Under the pieces are notes generated by a model. That model did not search any database. It worked only from the letters and a program-made list of their open reading frames with translations, and was not told where the DNA came from. DNA of 64,000 nucleotides from Lactobacillus paragasseri (GTDB lineage: Bacteria; Bacillota; Bacilli; Lactobacillales; Lactobacillaceae), in NCBI RefSeq assembly GCF_003584685.1, contig NZ_AP018549.1:992001-1056000 (forward strand), in the 5' to 3' direction. Shown here piece by piece: positions 1 through 9,625 of this stretch (positions are counted from its first letter, which is position 1; every line of letters starts with the position of its first letter). The position numbers and the translations under genes are program-made.

Positions 1-831
1 ATTGTTTACAAATGAAACAAAGTTTTCTGAGTACCCATCGTTATACTGACCAGCGAATTCTACCTCAATGCCATTTTGCTGACCAGAAAAGTAGAATACA
101 TCTCCCATCGTATCTTTATCTTCATTTAAGTAAGATACAAATGACTTAATTCCATCTTCATAGAGAAATTCATCATGATGTTCGGGTTCGCGTTCATCGG
201 TTAAAGTAAATTTAACACCCTTTAAAAGAAATGCTGATTCACGAATTCGTTCTTGAATAGTTTCATAATTATAGGTAGTAGTTGAAAAGATAGTCGTATC
301 TGGTTTAAAAGTAATCGTGGTACCATTCTTATCTTTAGTTTTACCCAAATGCTTAAGAGTGCCAATCGGATGTCCACCATTTTCAAATTCTTCTTCATAA
401 GCCTGTCCGTCTCTAACGACTCTAACCTTTAGATAAGAAGATAATGCGTTTACGACAGAAGAGCCGACACCGTGCAAGCCTCCAGAGGTTTGATAATTTT
501 TCTCAGTAAACTTACCACCTGCGTGCAAAACAGTCAGAATAACCTCAATTGTTGGAATTCCTGATGCATGCATTCCGGTTGGCATTCCACGTCCAAAGTC
601 CTGAACTGTAACCGAATTATCTTTATGAATAGTTACGTTAATTTCTTTACCATAACCAGCCATTGCTTCATCAACTGAGTTATCAACGATTTCGTAAACT
701 AGTTGATTTAGACCATGTCGATCAGTTGAACCGATATACATTCCTGGACGTTTTCTTACTGCCTCTAGTCCATGAAGAATCTGGATCGAAGAATCATCAT
801 ATGAACTGGTCGTTTTATTTGTTTTAGCCAA
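1..831 (-). CDS. parE: DNA topoisomerase IV subunit B (ParE), N-terminal 277 codons, cut by window edge
   Basis: ATPase subunit of topoisomerase IV, which decatenates daughter chromosomes together with ParC. The translated N-terminus carries the GHKL ATPase motifs: EIVDNSVDEA, DFGRGMPTGMH and GGLHGVGSSVVNALS. The frame is open to position 1, so the rest (normally about 650 residues in all) lies outside the window. I chose a TTG start at 831 (MAKTNKTTSSYDDSS) because GGAGG sits 7 bases upstream and no ATG precedes the conserved region. Divergent plsY is the usual neighbour in lactobacilli. GyrB is the alternative, but the plsY neighbour favours ParE. Confidence 0.93.
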   Translation of the reverse strand, partial: MAKTNKTTSSYDDSSIQILHGLEAVRKRPGMYIGSTDRHGLNQLVYEIVDNSVDEAMAGYGKEINVTIHKDNSVTVQDFGRGMPTGMHASGIPTIEVILTVLHAGGKFTEKNYQTSGGLHGVGSSVVNALSSYLKVRVVRDGQAYEEEFENGGHPIGTLKHLGKTKDKNGTTITFKPDTTIFSTTTYNYETIQERIRESAFLLKGVKFTLTDEREPEHHDEFLYEDGIKSFVSYLNEDKDTMGDVFYFSGQQNGIEVEFAGQYNDGYSENFVSFVNN

Positions 832-930
832 ATAAATGCCTCCATTTTTAACAGACAATCAAAATCAATCCCACAGCTATTATAATCTCTGTTAAAATAG
901 CTTTAGATTTTAAATGGGGTTGAAAATTAA

Positions 931-1590
931 ATGTCTACGTTGAATTATTTACTAGTTTTTATTTTAGCATACTTAATTGGGTCCTTTCCTACAGGTGTGT
1001 TAGTCGGAAAAATATTTTTTCATGAAGATATAAGAAATTTTGGATCAGGAAACATTGGAACAACTAATTCATTCAGAGTAATGGGACCGATAGCTGGAAG
1101 TGCGGTTTTAATTATTGATGTATTAAAAGGAACACTTGCTACCGATTTGCCTTTAATTTTCCATTTAAAGGGACCAAAGTATTTATTATTAATTGCCGGT
1201 GCCTGCGCTATTTTAGGTCATACTTTCTCAATCTTTCTAAAATTCAAGGGAGGAAAAGCGGTAGCAACTAGTGCAGGTGTATTCCTAGGCTACAATCTAA
1301 AATTCTTTGGACTATGTGCAGTAGTATTTTTACCAATGCTCTTTATTACTTCATACGTAAGTTTATCTAGTTTAGTTTCAATAGTGATAATTTTTATTTG
1401 TTCTTTCTGGTTTCATGATGTCTTTCTGACTATTATTACTGGAATCATGATGGTCTTATTGTTTGTAAGACACCGTTCTAATATTAAACGATTAATCAAT
1501 CATGAAGAAAATATCGTTCCTTTTGGATTATGGTATTGGTATAAAAAATCCCATGGATTACTCAATAGTAAATCTAAAATAAATAAATAG
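931..1590 (+). CDS. plsY: Glycerol-3-phosphate acyltransferase PlsY
   Basis: Membrane acyltransferase that moves the acyl group of acyl-phosphate onto glycerol-3-phosphate, the first step of phospholipid synthesis. The 219-residue protein starts with a hydrophobic helix (LLVFILAYLIGSFPTGVLVGK) and shows the family motifs GSGNIGTTNSFR (about residues 38-49) and FKGGKAVATSAGV (about 104-116), with further membrane helices. The start at 931 has only a weak GGGG site 13 bases upstream. A TAAAAT -10-like box lies just before it. Divergent from parE and followed by its own terminator. Confidence 0.95.
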   Translation: MSTLNYLLVFILAYLIGSFPTGVLVGKIFFHEDIRNFGSGNIGTTNSFRVMGPIAGSAVLIIDVLKGTLATDLPLIFHLKGPKYLLLIAGACAILGHTFSIFLKFKGGKAVATSAGVFLGYNLKFFGLCAVVFLPMLFITSYVSLSSLVSIVIIFICSFWFHDVFLTIITGIMMVLLFVRHRSNIKRLINHEENIVPFGLWYWYKKSHGLLNSKSKINK

Positions 1591-1598
1591 TAAGAACA

Positions 1599-1636
1599 AA
1601 AGACTGCTAAAGTTAATGCTTTAACAGTCTTTTTTC
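1599..1636 (+). terminator. Intrinsic terminator of plsY
   Basis: Hairpin with arms around GACTG-C-TAAAG and CTTTA-A-CAGTC followed by a run of six T, just after the plsY stop. Confidence 0.85.
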
Positions 1637-1692
1637 ATAGTTATTATACTTCATTCAAACAAGTGTTCGCAAGACGATTCTATAGCAAATTT

Positions 1693-2307
1693 TTAGTAAG
1701 GATAATTATCTAAGCGATCTTTTTCAGTAATTTTTCTTACTACCCGACCTGGAACTCCTAAAACAAGTGAATTATCAGGAATATTTTTAGTTACTACGCT
1801 CCCTGCTCCGATAACACAGTTCTTACCAATAGTTACGCCCGGACAGACAGTCACGTTACTTGCTAGCCAACAGTTATCGCCAATTGTAATTGGAGCACCA
1901 TATTCGATATCAGCAATTTTCCCATCTTTTTGAAGACGTGCATTACGTTGCTCAGGCAATAAGGGATGAAGTGGAGTTACTAATGAAGTATTTGGACCAC
2001 ACATTACATTATCACCAATCGTTACAGGACAAGTATCTAAAATAGTTAGGTTAAAATTGGCATAAAAATTCTTACCTAGTTTAGTAAATTTTCCATAGTC
2101 AACCTCAATTGGTCCTTGTAAATACACTCCTGTTTCATGATTTGGAAATAATTCATCAATAATTGCTTTTCTAACTTCTTTATCTTCATCGGCGGTTTGA
2201 TTATAGTCCCTACTTAAACGATGAGCTTTCGTTGAAATTCTGCTTAACTCCTCAGTGTCTGGACGATATGGTAAACAGGCGAGCTTTTTTTTAGTATTTT
2301 CTTCCAT
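1693..2307 (-). CDS. Sugar O-acetyltransferase, maltose/galactoside acetyltransferase family
   Basis: Acetyl-CoA dependent O-acetyltransferase of the left-handed beta-helix (hexapeptide repeat) group, like Maa and LacA. The N-terminus has the maltose-acetyltransferase cap (LACLPYRPDTEEL). The second half has repeated hexapeptides: PVTIGDNVMCGPNTSLVTP with the family TPLHP motif, then GAPITIGDNCWLASNVTVCPGVTIGKNCVIGAGSVVTKNIP. I chose the ATG at 2307 rather than an in-frame TTG two codons upstream, because AGG lies 8 bases before the ATG. The sugar substrate cannot be told from sequence. Confidence 0.88.
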   Translation of the reverse strand: MEENTKKKLACLPYRPDTEELSRISTKAHRLSRDYNQTADEDKEVRKAIIDELFPNHETGVYLQGPIEVDYGKFTKLGKNFYANFNLTILDTCPVTIGDNVMCGPNTSLVTPLHPLLPEQRNARLQKDGKIADIEYGAPITIGDNCWLASNVTVCPGVTIGKNCVIGAGSVVTKNIPDNSLVLGVPGRVVRKITEKDRLDNYPY

Positions 2308-2429
2308 TATCAAAACCTAGTTTCTTATCTTTATCTTTTTATTTTATCTATTAGTACCTAAAATATCATATTTTTGTTAAATTGAATGCTTAAGATTATG
2401 ATAATTAATTAGTTAGTGGAGGAATAATA

Positions 2430-3080
2430 ATGAAAAAGATCGATTTGAATGAACTCTATGACTTAATGTACGACCACCTAGATCCTAATGGCTGGTGGCC
2501 TGGGCGAAGCGACTGGCAAGTAATTTGGTCAACAATTTTGATTCAAAATACTAATTGGAAAAATGTTGATAAGGCCTTAGCAACTCTGTACCAAGCTACT
2601 AATTTCTGGCCAGAGAACATCTTAAAGATGCCCGATGATAAATTAGAAAAGGCCATTGCTTCTGCTGGCTTCTATACTAGAAAAGCTGCCACTCTGAAAA
2701 GATTGGCAACCTACTTTCAGAAATATGATTTTGACCTAGATAAATGTCGCCAATTATCTAAAGACCAGTTACGTTCTGAACTGCTTAGCATTAAAGGAAT
2801 TGGTCCAGAAACAGCAGATGTAATCTTAATGTATGGTATTCAGAAAGGCGAGTTCGTCGTTGATAAATATGCTAGACGATTATTTAATTGTTTAGATTAC
2901 CAACTTCCAGTTTCTTATCAAAAGGCAAAAGATTTAGTTGAAGCTAATGTCGATCATTTTACACTGCGTAATTATCAGAATTTTCATGCGATGATTGTTA
3001 TATTTAACCAGCAATATAAACTTCCAAAAGATTTTGAAAATACTTTTTTGAATGGTCATCAATTAATAATTGAAAAGTAA
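2430..3080 (+). CDS. HhH-GPD DNA glycosylase / endonuclease III-like protein lacking the Fe-S cluster
   Basis: Base-excision repair protein of the helix-hairpin-helix GPD superfamily, 216 residues. The hairpin is LLSIKGIGPETADVILM (about residues 117-133), followed by VVDKYARRLF, which carries the conserved catalytic Asp. The bifunctional endonuclease III lysine in the hairpin (GVGRKTA) is replaced by Glu (GIGPETA), and no C-terminal Cys4 iron-sulfur loop is present. A monofunctional glycosylase is therefore more likely than classical Nth. GGAGG lies 8 bases before the ATG and a terminator follows. Confidence 0.85.
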   Translation: MKKIDLNELYDLMYDHLDPNGWWPGRSDWQVIWSTILIQNTNWKNVDKALATLYQATNFWPENILKMPDDKLEKAIASAGFYTRKAATLKRLATYFQKYDFDLDKCRQLSKDQLRSELLSIKGIGPETADVILMYGIQKGEFVVDKYARRLFNCLDYQLPVSYQKAKDLVEANVDHFTLRNYQNFHAMIVIFNQQYKLPKDFENTFLNGHQLIIEK

Positions 3081-3112
3081 AAGAGACTAGTACTAAGCTA
3101 GCCTCTTTTGTA
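3079..3112. terminator. Terminator between convergent genes
   Basis: Stem AAAGAG-a-CTAG / CTAG-c-CTCTTTT with a 7-base loop. It serves the HhH-GPD gene and may also serve the convergent aldo/keto reductase. Confidence 0.7.
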
Positions 3113-3126
3113 TTAGATTGACCTAA

Positions 3127-4002
3127 TTATTCTGAATCACGAAGTTGTCTCAAACTTTCGCCAAAAATATTATCAATAGCAGCTGGATCACGGTGGTCGA
3201 AGAATTGACTTTCGCCCTTGTCTAGTTCCTTAATCTTTGCCATTTCATCTTGTGTTAGTTTAAAGTCAAAGATATTAATATTCTCTTTTTGATGTTCATC
3301 ATGAACAGCCTTGGGAATAACTACGATGCTCTTTTGAGTTAACCAACGTAAGATAACTTGTCCAACAGTTTTATGATGATTCTCAGCAATTTCTTTCAAA
3401 ACTTTATTATTGAAAATGTCGTGCTTACCATTTGCAAATTGTGCCCAAGCCTCGACTGCTACGTCTCTTCCTTGGAAGAACTTAACATCGTTAGTTTGCT
3501 GGAACCAAGGACTAATTTCAATTTGATTAATTGCTGGTTTGTCTTCATGAGCTAATTCTAAGTTCATGTATTGGTCAGGATAAAAGTTTGATAAACCAAT
3601 TGAACGAACCTTACCTGCGCGCTTAGCGGCTGCTAAAGCATCCCAAGCACCAAAAGTATCGCCATAGGGTTGGTGAAGTAATACCAAATCGATGTAATCA
3701 GTACCTAATTCTTTTAAGTCATGATCAATTGCATTTGTGGCCTTTTCATACGACATATTTGAAACCCAAATCTTAGTAGTTAAAAAGATGTCATCTCTAT
3801 TAACAGCACTCTCAGCAATAGCTTCACCGACTGCAATTTGGTTGTCATATGCCTCAGCAGTATCAATCATTCTATACCCATTTGCTAAAGCCATTTCTAC
3901 TGTTTGTCTTGCTTTTTCATGGTCCGGAATTCTAAACACGCCTAAACCTAACTGAGGCATTTTATTACCATCATTTAATGTAATTGTTGGAACTTCTGTC
4001 AT
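3127..4002 (-). CDS. Aldo/keto reductase (2,5-diketogluconate reductase-like)
   Basis: NADPH-dependent oxidoreductase of the AKR TIM-barrel superfamily, 291 residues. The catalytic tetrad is visible: Asp and Tyr in MIDTAEAYDN, Lys in FLTTKIW and His in LVLLHQPYG. The cofactor signature IPKAVHDEHQKENI sits near the C-terminus. A strong GGAGG precedes the ATG. Transcribed in the same direction as the next aldo/keto reductase but 68 bases from it, so co-transcription is possible. Native substrate unknown. Confidence 0.92.
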   Translation of the reverse strand: MTEVPTITLNDGNKMPQLGLGVFRIPDHEKARQTVEMALANGYRMIDTAEAYDNQIAVGEAIAESAVNRDDIFLTTKIWVSNMSYEKATNAIDHDLKELGTDYIDLVLLHQPYGDTFGAWDALAAAKRAGKVRSIGLSNFYPDQYMNLELAHEDKPAINQIEISPWFQQTNDVKFFQGRDVAVEAWAQFANGKHDIFNNKVLKEIAENHHKTVGQVILRWLTQKSIVVIPKAVHDEHQKENINIFDFKLTQDEMAKIKELDKGESQFFDHRDPAAIDNIFGESLRQLRDSE

Positions 4003-4070
4003 AGTATAGTCCTCCTTTTTCTAACAACTTCATTTTAGTGCTAGAAAAGTAATAAATAAAATATATGGGA

Positions 4071-5117
4071 CTATTTTTCAGCGTTATTAGTCAAATACTG
4101 CGTCCAGTTATGTTCACGGTCACGATTGTCGGCCATCACGCCTTCTAAGTCATGCGCTTTATATGGCGCCTCGAGCGCATGGACTTCGTCTTTACTTAAA
4201 TTAATCTTGATAGCTTCTTCTAAAGCATCTAAGTGGTGTGCCTTTGTAGCCCCAACAATCGGAGTAGTAACCTTAGTTTTAAGCCATGCTAGAGCAATTG
4301 TTGCCATTGAAGTATTGTGATTTTGAGCTATTTTTTCCACTTCATCAATAATTGGGCGATCAATATTGACAGTTTTACCATACTTATCTTTTTCTGAAAA
4401 AAGATCTTGTTTTCTTCTAATAGTTTGCGTACCAAATGGATGAGCAAGTCGACCACTAGCTAAAGGACTATAAGGCGTTAGTCCTAAGTTGTTTTCATGA
4501 GCAAAGGTAAATAATTCACGTTCATCTTCACGATAAATAAGATTGTAATGATCTTGAATAGAAACAAATTGCGGATAATTATGTTCTTTCATATAGTCAT
4601 TCATTTGAGCAATTTGCCAGGCGTAAGCATTAGAAATTCCAAGATAGTGAACTTTACCACTTTTTACTGCTTCAGCTAATCCGTCAGCAATTTCTTCCAT
4701 GGGAGTTAGCCAATCCCAAATATGATAGATATATAAATCTACATAGTCTGTTTCTAGATTTTTAAGACTTTGATTTAAAGAATTTAGAACATGCTCTTTA
4801 CCAGAAACCTTATTTTTAATTTCTTCTGGAGTTCTAGTAGCAAATTTGGTTGCAATTAAGACTTTGTCTCTGTTAGTTAACTTATTTACTGCTGCACCTA
4901 AAATTCTTTCACTTGCACCGTCTTGATAAGCTGGAGCAGTATCAAAAAAGTTAACGCCCAAGTTAATTGCTCGACTAATTACTTCAGCAGCTGCTTCTTG
5001 CCCCACCGTCCATGAACGGTCATTGACGCTACTTCCGCTTCCTTTACCAAAACCCATGCATCCCAATGCAAATTGAGAAACACTCAAATCTGATTTACCT
5101 AGTTTATGATATTGCAT
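4071..5117 (-). CDS. Aldo/keto reductase (Tas/YhdN-like)
   Basis: AKR-superfamily oxidoreductase of 348 residues, from a different subgroup than its neighbour. It has FFDTAPAYQDGASERILG (catalytic Asp and Tyr), VLIATKF (Lys) and VDLYIYHIWD (His), plus GISNAYAWQI and the cofactor motif TPIVGATKAHHL. GAGGGATG lies 9 bases upstream of the ATG. Two unrelated-subgroup AKRs side by side suggest a general carbonyl-reducing function, but the substrate is not evident. Confidence 0.92.
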   Translation of the reverse strand: MQYHKLGKSDLSVSQFALGCMGFGKGSGSSVNDRSWTVGQEAAAEVISRAINLGVNFFDTAPAYQDGASERILGAAVNKLTNRDKVLIATKFATRTPEEIKNKVSGKEHVLNSLNQSLKNLETDYVDLYIYHIWDWLTPMEEIADGLAEAVKSGKVHYLGISNAYAWQIAQMNDYMKEHNYPQFVSIQDHYNLIYREDERELFTFAHENNLGLTPYSPLASGRLAHPFGTQTIRRKQDLFSEKDKYGKTVNIDRPIIDEVEKIAQNHNTSMATIALAWLKTKVTTPIVGATKAHHLDALEEAIKINLSKDEVHALEAPYKAHDLEGVMADNRDREHNWTQYLTNNAEK

Positions 5118-5331
5118 TTATAATTCATCCCTCTTGTCTTTTTCTTAATTATAGATAGGGTAAAATATAAATGTGAAATATTTATTGTAAATGCTTTTCT
5201 ATTACTTTTAGGTATAGTTCTTAAAAATTAAATGTATAAAAATAGCCCCAAGTATATATTTAAAAGAGGCTATAAATAAACTAATAAAATTTGTTTCAAG
5301 TATTAAACCTGAACGTCAATAAATATAAAAA

Positions 5332-6045
5332 CTAATCATTATCATTAGAACCAAAAATATCTAAGAACTGTAGGAACAAGTTAACAAAGTCTAAATACAA
5401 TTGAAGTGCTCCTAAAACAGCAAGACCATTGGCTGAAATTTCTCCGCCAAATTGTAAATAAATATTCTTCATTCTTTGAGCATCCCAGGCAGTTAAAATA
5501 GTAAAAATAATAACTGCAATAAAAGAGAAAATATAATCTATTGTTGGATTTTTTAAGAAAAGGTTGATGAGCATGGCTACTATTAAGCCAATTAAGGCTG
5601 CTGATGCATAGGATCCAATTCTACTTAAGTCACGTTTTGTTACTGTTCCTAGAATAGCCATTACAATAAAGACACTTGCTGAAGCTATAAAGGCTGAAGC
5701 AATATCTTCGCCAGTATAAGCACCTGCAATAAAGGCAAAAGTTACGCCATAGACAATTGCTGTGAGCATTAGTAAAACAAAACTCATTCCTGGACTTCTA
5801 GTAGCATTGAAATTAATAATTAAAGTCAATGCTATTGGTAAAAGTAATAAAAACCACATTGCCCAAGGATGATGATTCATTAAATTAAGCATCTGTTTAG
5901 CAAAAACAGTCATTGTTAGGTATGAACTTACAGCAGATACTAAAACTGCTAAAGCCATTAAACCATATAGTTTACTTAGAAATGTATTTAGGCCAGATTC
6001 ATCGACTAAGTGCCGGCGTTCTGGTTCTTGATCAAAGTTATACAT
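5332..6045 (-). CDS. Bax inhibitor-1/YccA family membrane protein
   Basis: Integral membrane protein of the BI-1 (TMBIM) family, 237 residues with about seven hydrophobic helices. Family-typical segments are SGLNTFLSKLYGLMALAV at the N-terminus and TAWDAQRMKNIY near the C-terminus. I chose the ATG at 6045 (MYNFDQEPERR) because GGAGG lies 8 bases before it; a longer reading from 6066 would include that ribosome site. BI-1 proteins of bacteria are proposed calcium leak channels; the role here is unknown. Confidence 0.92.
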   Translation of the reverse strand: MYNFDQEPERRHLVDESGLNTFLSKLYGLMALAVLVSAVSSYLTMTVFAKQMLNLMNHHPWAMWFLLLLPIALTLIINFNATRSPGMSFVLLMLTAIVYGVTFAFIAGAYTGEDIASAFIASASVFIVMAILGTVTKRDLSRIGSYASAALIGLIVAMLINLFLKNPTIDYIFSFIAVIIFTILTAWDAQRMKNIYLQFGGEISANGLAVLGALQLYLDFVNLFLQFLDIFGSNDND

Positions 6046-6137
6046 AATATATCCTCCAATCTCCACTATTCATCTTTAATGTAGCACTTAGTCAGAACAA
6101 AGAAAAAAGAAATGTATTATAAAATTTTTGTAATAAA

Positions 6138-6172
6138 AAGACTGAGCAGCTCTTTAACCACTCAATCTTACA
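6138..6172 (-). terminator. Terminator downstream of the amidohydrolase relic
   Basis: On the minus strand, AAGATTGAG pairs with CTCAGTCTT across a 14-base loop and is followed by TTTAT. Confidence 0.65.
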
Positions 6173-6184
6173 TAAACGAACAGG

Positions 6185-7078
6185 TTATTTAATCATATGT
6201 TGGTAATTTGTCTCAAAGATCTTCTTATCATATAAATCGAAAATATCAAGATTTTCAATTGCATCAGTGACTATCTTATCAGCACCTGCTGGCATAACTG
6301 CAAACGGAGCATCAGTTCCAAACAAAACATGATTAATACCAAAATAATCTAATGCAAGTTGCAAAGCAGGTGTATTCCCTAAAATGACTGTGTCTACATA
6401 AAAGTTCTTAAACATCTCTGCATGTTCTTGATCTAAAATATGATCAATTCTACCACTAAAGAACGGCACCATTGCGCCAGCGTGATGAACAAGAATCTTT
6501 AAGTCGGGTGCCTTTTTGAAAATATCACTTTGAACTAGCTGCAACATTGCTTGCGATAATTCATATTCCCAAGAAAAGACTAAATTATTATCAGGCTTAC
6601 GATTATCAAATACAGGATGAAGCCATAACGGAAGATTTAGTTTTGCTGCTTTTAATAAAATAGGTTCAAATTCCAGATCAGCAATGCTTTTTCCTAAATG
6701 ACGTGTGAAAATTTGTGCTCCCACTAAATAAGGACTTTTCTCAATATTCTCTAGAATCTTAAGCGAGGCAGGGATGTTATTCATAGCTAGCATCCCTACT
6801 CCAGCTTCAAAATACTTTGGATGATTTGCAACAATACCAGCTAATTCTTGATTAGCATATTGGGCAATCTTACTTACCTCGTCTCCGTCAACAAAGTCTT
6901 CTGATTAATATTTGCAAAAGAAACAACTTGCTTAGGGCCACTTGGCTATTCTTTCATCTAAATTAACTAAAGTTTCTATCTTAATAAAGGAATACTTTTA
7001 CGGAATTGTCGCATCAATATCAAGCATTGCTTGATAAAATTCCGGCGTTAAAATATGTGCAAACACATCAATTTTCAT
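6185..7078 (-). pseudogene. Amidohydrolase (metal-dependent TIM-barrel hydrolase), disrupted
   Basis: Relic of an amidohydrolase-2 family enzyme. From the ATG at 7078 the reading starts MKIDVFAHILTPEFYQAML, then meets an in-frame TAA after about 25 codons and at least one further frame break near 6930. The intact-looking last 200 codons carry WLHPVFDN, KILVHHAGAMVPFF and FGTDAPF, the metal and active-site histidine/aspartate regions. The start overlaps the 3' end of rarA. An internal restart producing only the C-terminal part cannot be excluded but would lack the N-terminal metal ligands. Confidence 0.8.
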
Positions 7079-8348
7079 AGTTATTACCTTCTTTATCATA
7101 ATCCTTACCATAAATATATTGATGCAGCTTCAAATACTGCTGTTCAAACTTTTTCTCACTTGCGTTGTCTTTTGCAAAATAATACCGCTTTCCTTCGAGT
7201 CCTTTAGGCATATAATTTTGCTTTGCGATCTGAAAGGGCTGCGCAAATGGATTGTCAATCAGTCCACCACCAGTTATTTCTTCAGAATGTTTATAGTGCA
7301 TATCGCGGAGTCCTCGCGGCATTGGATGATTACTTGGATGATCAGTATCTTCGTCTAATTTTTGCCAAATTTCATCGAAAACACCTGACTTTGGCGATAA
7401 ACACATCAGCATTGTTGCAAACATCAAAGGATATTTTGCCTTAGGCATCCCAATTTTTTCTGCTTGATTAGCCGCAATCACAATCTGTGTAGCTTGCTCA
7501 GGATTAGCTAAGCCAATGTAAGTATATGGAATCTCACGCAGACGCCTGACTACTGAAGGTAAATCCCCATTTTTTAATAAAACTGCTAAATAATATAAAG
7601 CTGCGTCTGTGTCAGAACCGGCCATAGAATCGGAATAAGCAGCTAAGTAATCATAGTGCTTAGTTGCTTTTCGGTCATAGGCAAAATGTTGTCCTTTTAC
7701 AAATTGCCTTACTTCTTCAACTGAAAGATCCTCATTAACTGCATGAATCGTTTCTAAAAGATTTAATGCAACTCGTAAATCGCCATCGGCAGAAATTGCA
7801 ATAATCTTAACTGCTTTTCGGTCAATATTTTCATCTTTAAAATGAAAGACTTCTTTTAAAGCACGGACTAAAACTTGTTCAATATCTTCATCACTTAACG
7901 TTTTGAATTCAAAAATCTGACACCGTGATCGCACTGCTGGCACAATCGACATAATAGGATTTTCAGTAGTTGCCCCAATTAAAAGAATACGTCCATTTTC
8001 TAAATAAGGCAGCAGAAAATCTTGCAGCGTAGTGGTCATCCGGTGAATCTCATCAATTAATAAAACAAAGGATTGATAAGGATATGTATTAATGATCTGT
8101 GTAAGCTTAGCTTTATTATCAATTGAAGCGTTAAAAGTTGCCAATGGATAGTCAAATTCACGAGCAATAATTTGAGCTAAACTAGTCTTTCCTGTTCCTG
8201 GTGGTCCCCAGAGAAGCAGTGAAATTGGTACATGTTTTTTAATAATTTGATAAAGAGGACGTCCCTCTTCAATTAAATCTTTTTGACCTACAAACTGTGA
8301 TAAATCTTTAGGCCTGATTAAGTCTGCTAATGGCTTTCTTATTGGCAT
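7068..8348 (-). CDS. rarA: Replication-associated recombination protein A (RarA/MgsA)
   Basis: AAA+ ATPase that acts at stalled replication forks, related to clamp-loader subunits. Walker A is LLWGPPGTGKTSLA (about residue 50), Walker B is FVLLIDEIHR, sensor 1 is LLIGATTENP. The C-terminal MgsA domain has the typical SDTDAALYYLAVLLKNGDLPSVVRRL segment and the RGLRDMHY motif. The length (426 residues) is normal. I chose ATG 8348 (MPIRKPLADLIRPK), which matches family N-termini; a GTG three codons upstream is possible. Confidence 0.95.
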   Translation of the reverse strand: MPIRKPLADLIRPKDLSQFVGQKDLIEEGRPLYQIIKKHVPISLLLWGPPGTGKTSLAQIIAREFDYPLATFNASIDNKAKLTQIINTYPYQSFVLLIDEIHRMTTTLQDFLLPYLENGRILLIGATTENPIMSIVPAVRSRCQIFEFKTLSDEDIEQVLVRALKEVFHFKDENIDRKAVKIIAISADGDLRVALNLLETIHAVNEDLSVEEVRQFVKGQHFAYDRKATKHYDYLAAYSDSMAGSDTDAALYYLAVLLKNGDLPSVVRRLREIPYTYIGLANPEQATQIVIAANQAEKIGMPKAKYPLMFATMLMCLSPKSGVFDEIWQKLDEDTDHPSNHPMPRGLRDMHYKHSEEITGGGLIDNPFAQPFQIAKQNYMPKGLEGKRYYFAKDNASEKKFEQQYLKLHQYIYGKDYDKEGNNYEN

Positions 8349-8426
8349 AGAATTCACTCGCTTACTTATAGTAAATTAAATCTCACCCTAATTATTAGCA
8401 CAGTCGCTCGTTTTAGACAAATTTAT

Positions 8427-9083
8427 CTAACGCTCTATTTTTTCATATAACGGCAATAATTGCTTAATCCCATCCAAAATAAATTCTTCTATATCTTCAA
8501 CTTGATCTTGATTTCTAAAAGCAAACTTGCCCAGTAAGAAACTTGTTTTGATGGCTTCTTCATTAAACGTAATTTGCTTTTTTGCGTCTTTTAAATAATC
8601 ATTCAAGGACAAATGATCTACAAATTCCATCTCATTTTTGTCCCATAAGTACCAGTTACTAATTTTGCGATTCTTTGCCCAAGTTGGAATATCAGCTAAT
8701 AATTTATTATATTGTTCAGAACTGTCACCGCGTTTTTCACTCTTATAATGTTGAAACATTAAATAAACTTGCAATTGTTTTTTATCGAGCTTTACACCAA
8801 TGCAGGGGCTTTTATCAGCCAAAGTATTTAAACGATAAGCTGCCCAATAATGATCGCGCAAGTTCCAACCATTTATCCAACTTTCGACATGAACTTTAGC
8901 AAATTTATCTTGTGGTAATTTTAGATAAACACTAAGATTTAACTTTTTCCACGTTTGCCAAACATCTTTAAAACTTGCTTTTATTTGCGCTAGCTCCTCT
9001 TCAGAATATTCCTCTTTCAGCTTTTTAAAAGAATATTCGTCACGATCAAAAATTGCATACATTTCTTCAGTTAATTTAGTCAT
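8427..9083 (-). CDS. Hypothetical protein, 218 residues
   Basis: I do not recognise a family. The protein is soluble, lysine- and aromatic-rich, with a charged N-terminal helix (SFKKLKEEYSEEELAQIKASF) and a central beta-like stretch (CIGVKLDKKQLQVYLMFQHYK). No signal peptide or membrane helix is seen. Its ATG follows the stop codon of the upstream acetyltransferase by one base, so the two are almost certainly co-transcribed and translationally coupled. Confidence 0.75.
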   Translation of the reverse strand: MTKLTEEMYAIFDRDEYSFKKLKEEYSEEELAQIKASFKDVWQTWKKLNLSVYLKLPQDKFAKVHVESWINGWNLRDHYWAAYRLNTLADKSPCIGVKLDKKQLQVYLMFQHYKSEKRGDSSEQYNKLLADIPTWAKNRKISNWYLWDKNEMEFVDHLSLNDYLKDAKKQITFNEEAIKTSFLLGKFAFRNQDQVEDIEEFILDGIKQLLPLYEKIER

Positions 9084-9084
9084 T

Positions 9085-9576
9085 TTATAAAGCCCTTATC
9101 ATATTTACACTAGTAACACCAGTTGGATCTGGAATATCATCACTAGTTTTTCCTTCATTATGAAAACCACGTTTTTCATAAAATTTAATCAATTTCGGTA
9201 AACAAGTTAAAGATATAGCTTGACGATTTTGCTTTCTGGCCTCTTGCGTCATTGCTTCAATTAATTTTGTCGCTACGCCTTGTTTGCGGTATTCAGGCAA
9301 GACCGCTAAACTCAAGACCATTTGATAGCAATCATCTTTTTGATTAGGATGATTTTCAAAATATAATTCATCTTCAATATAGCGTTTATTAAAAGCAGGA
9401 CCAAAAATATGACCAATTACTTTACCATCTTCTTGTGCTACCAAAAAAGTATCAGGATAATTTTCAATTCTTCCCATCATATCGTTTTTGGTTTGCTCTT
9501 TAGTCATCTTAAATGCAGCAGATTCTAGATTTACTACTTCTCCTAAATCATCCATCGTTACTCTACGAATAATCAT
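9085..9576 (-). CDS. GNAT family N-acetyltransferase
   Basis: Acetyl-CoA dependent acetyltransferase of about 163 residues. The acetyl-CoA loop is LAVLPEYRKQGVATKLIEAM (Q/RxxGxA motif), followed by SLTCLPKLIKFYEKRGFHNEG, typical of the C-terminal GNAT beta strand and helix. I chose the ATG at 9576 (MIIRRVTMDDLGEV); a GTG three codons upstream would leave its Shine-Dalgarno too close. First gene of a two-gene unit with the hypothetical protein. Substrate unknown. Confidence 0.85.
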   Translation of the reverse strand: MIIRRVTMDDLGEVVNLESAAFKMTKEQTKNDMMGRIENYPDTFLVAQEDGKVIGHIFGPAFNKRYIEDELYFENHPNQKDDCYQMVLSLAVLPEYRKQGVATKLIEAMTQEARKQNRQAISLTCLPKLIKFYEKRGFHNEGKTSDDIPDPTGVTSVNMIRAL

Positions 9577-9625
9577 GGTATTCACTTCTTCCTATCTTTT
9601 AATTAAAAAATATCATCATCTTGTT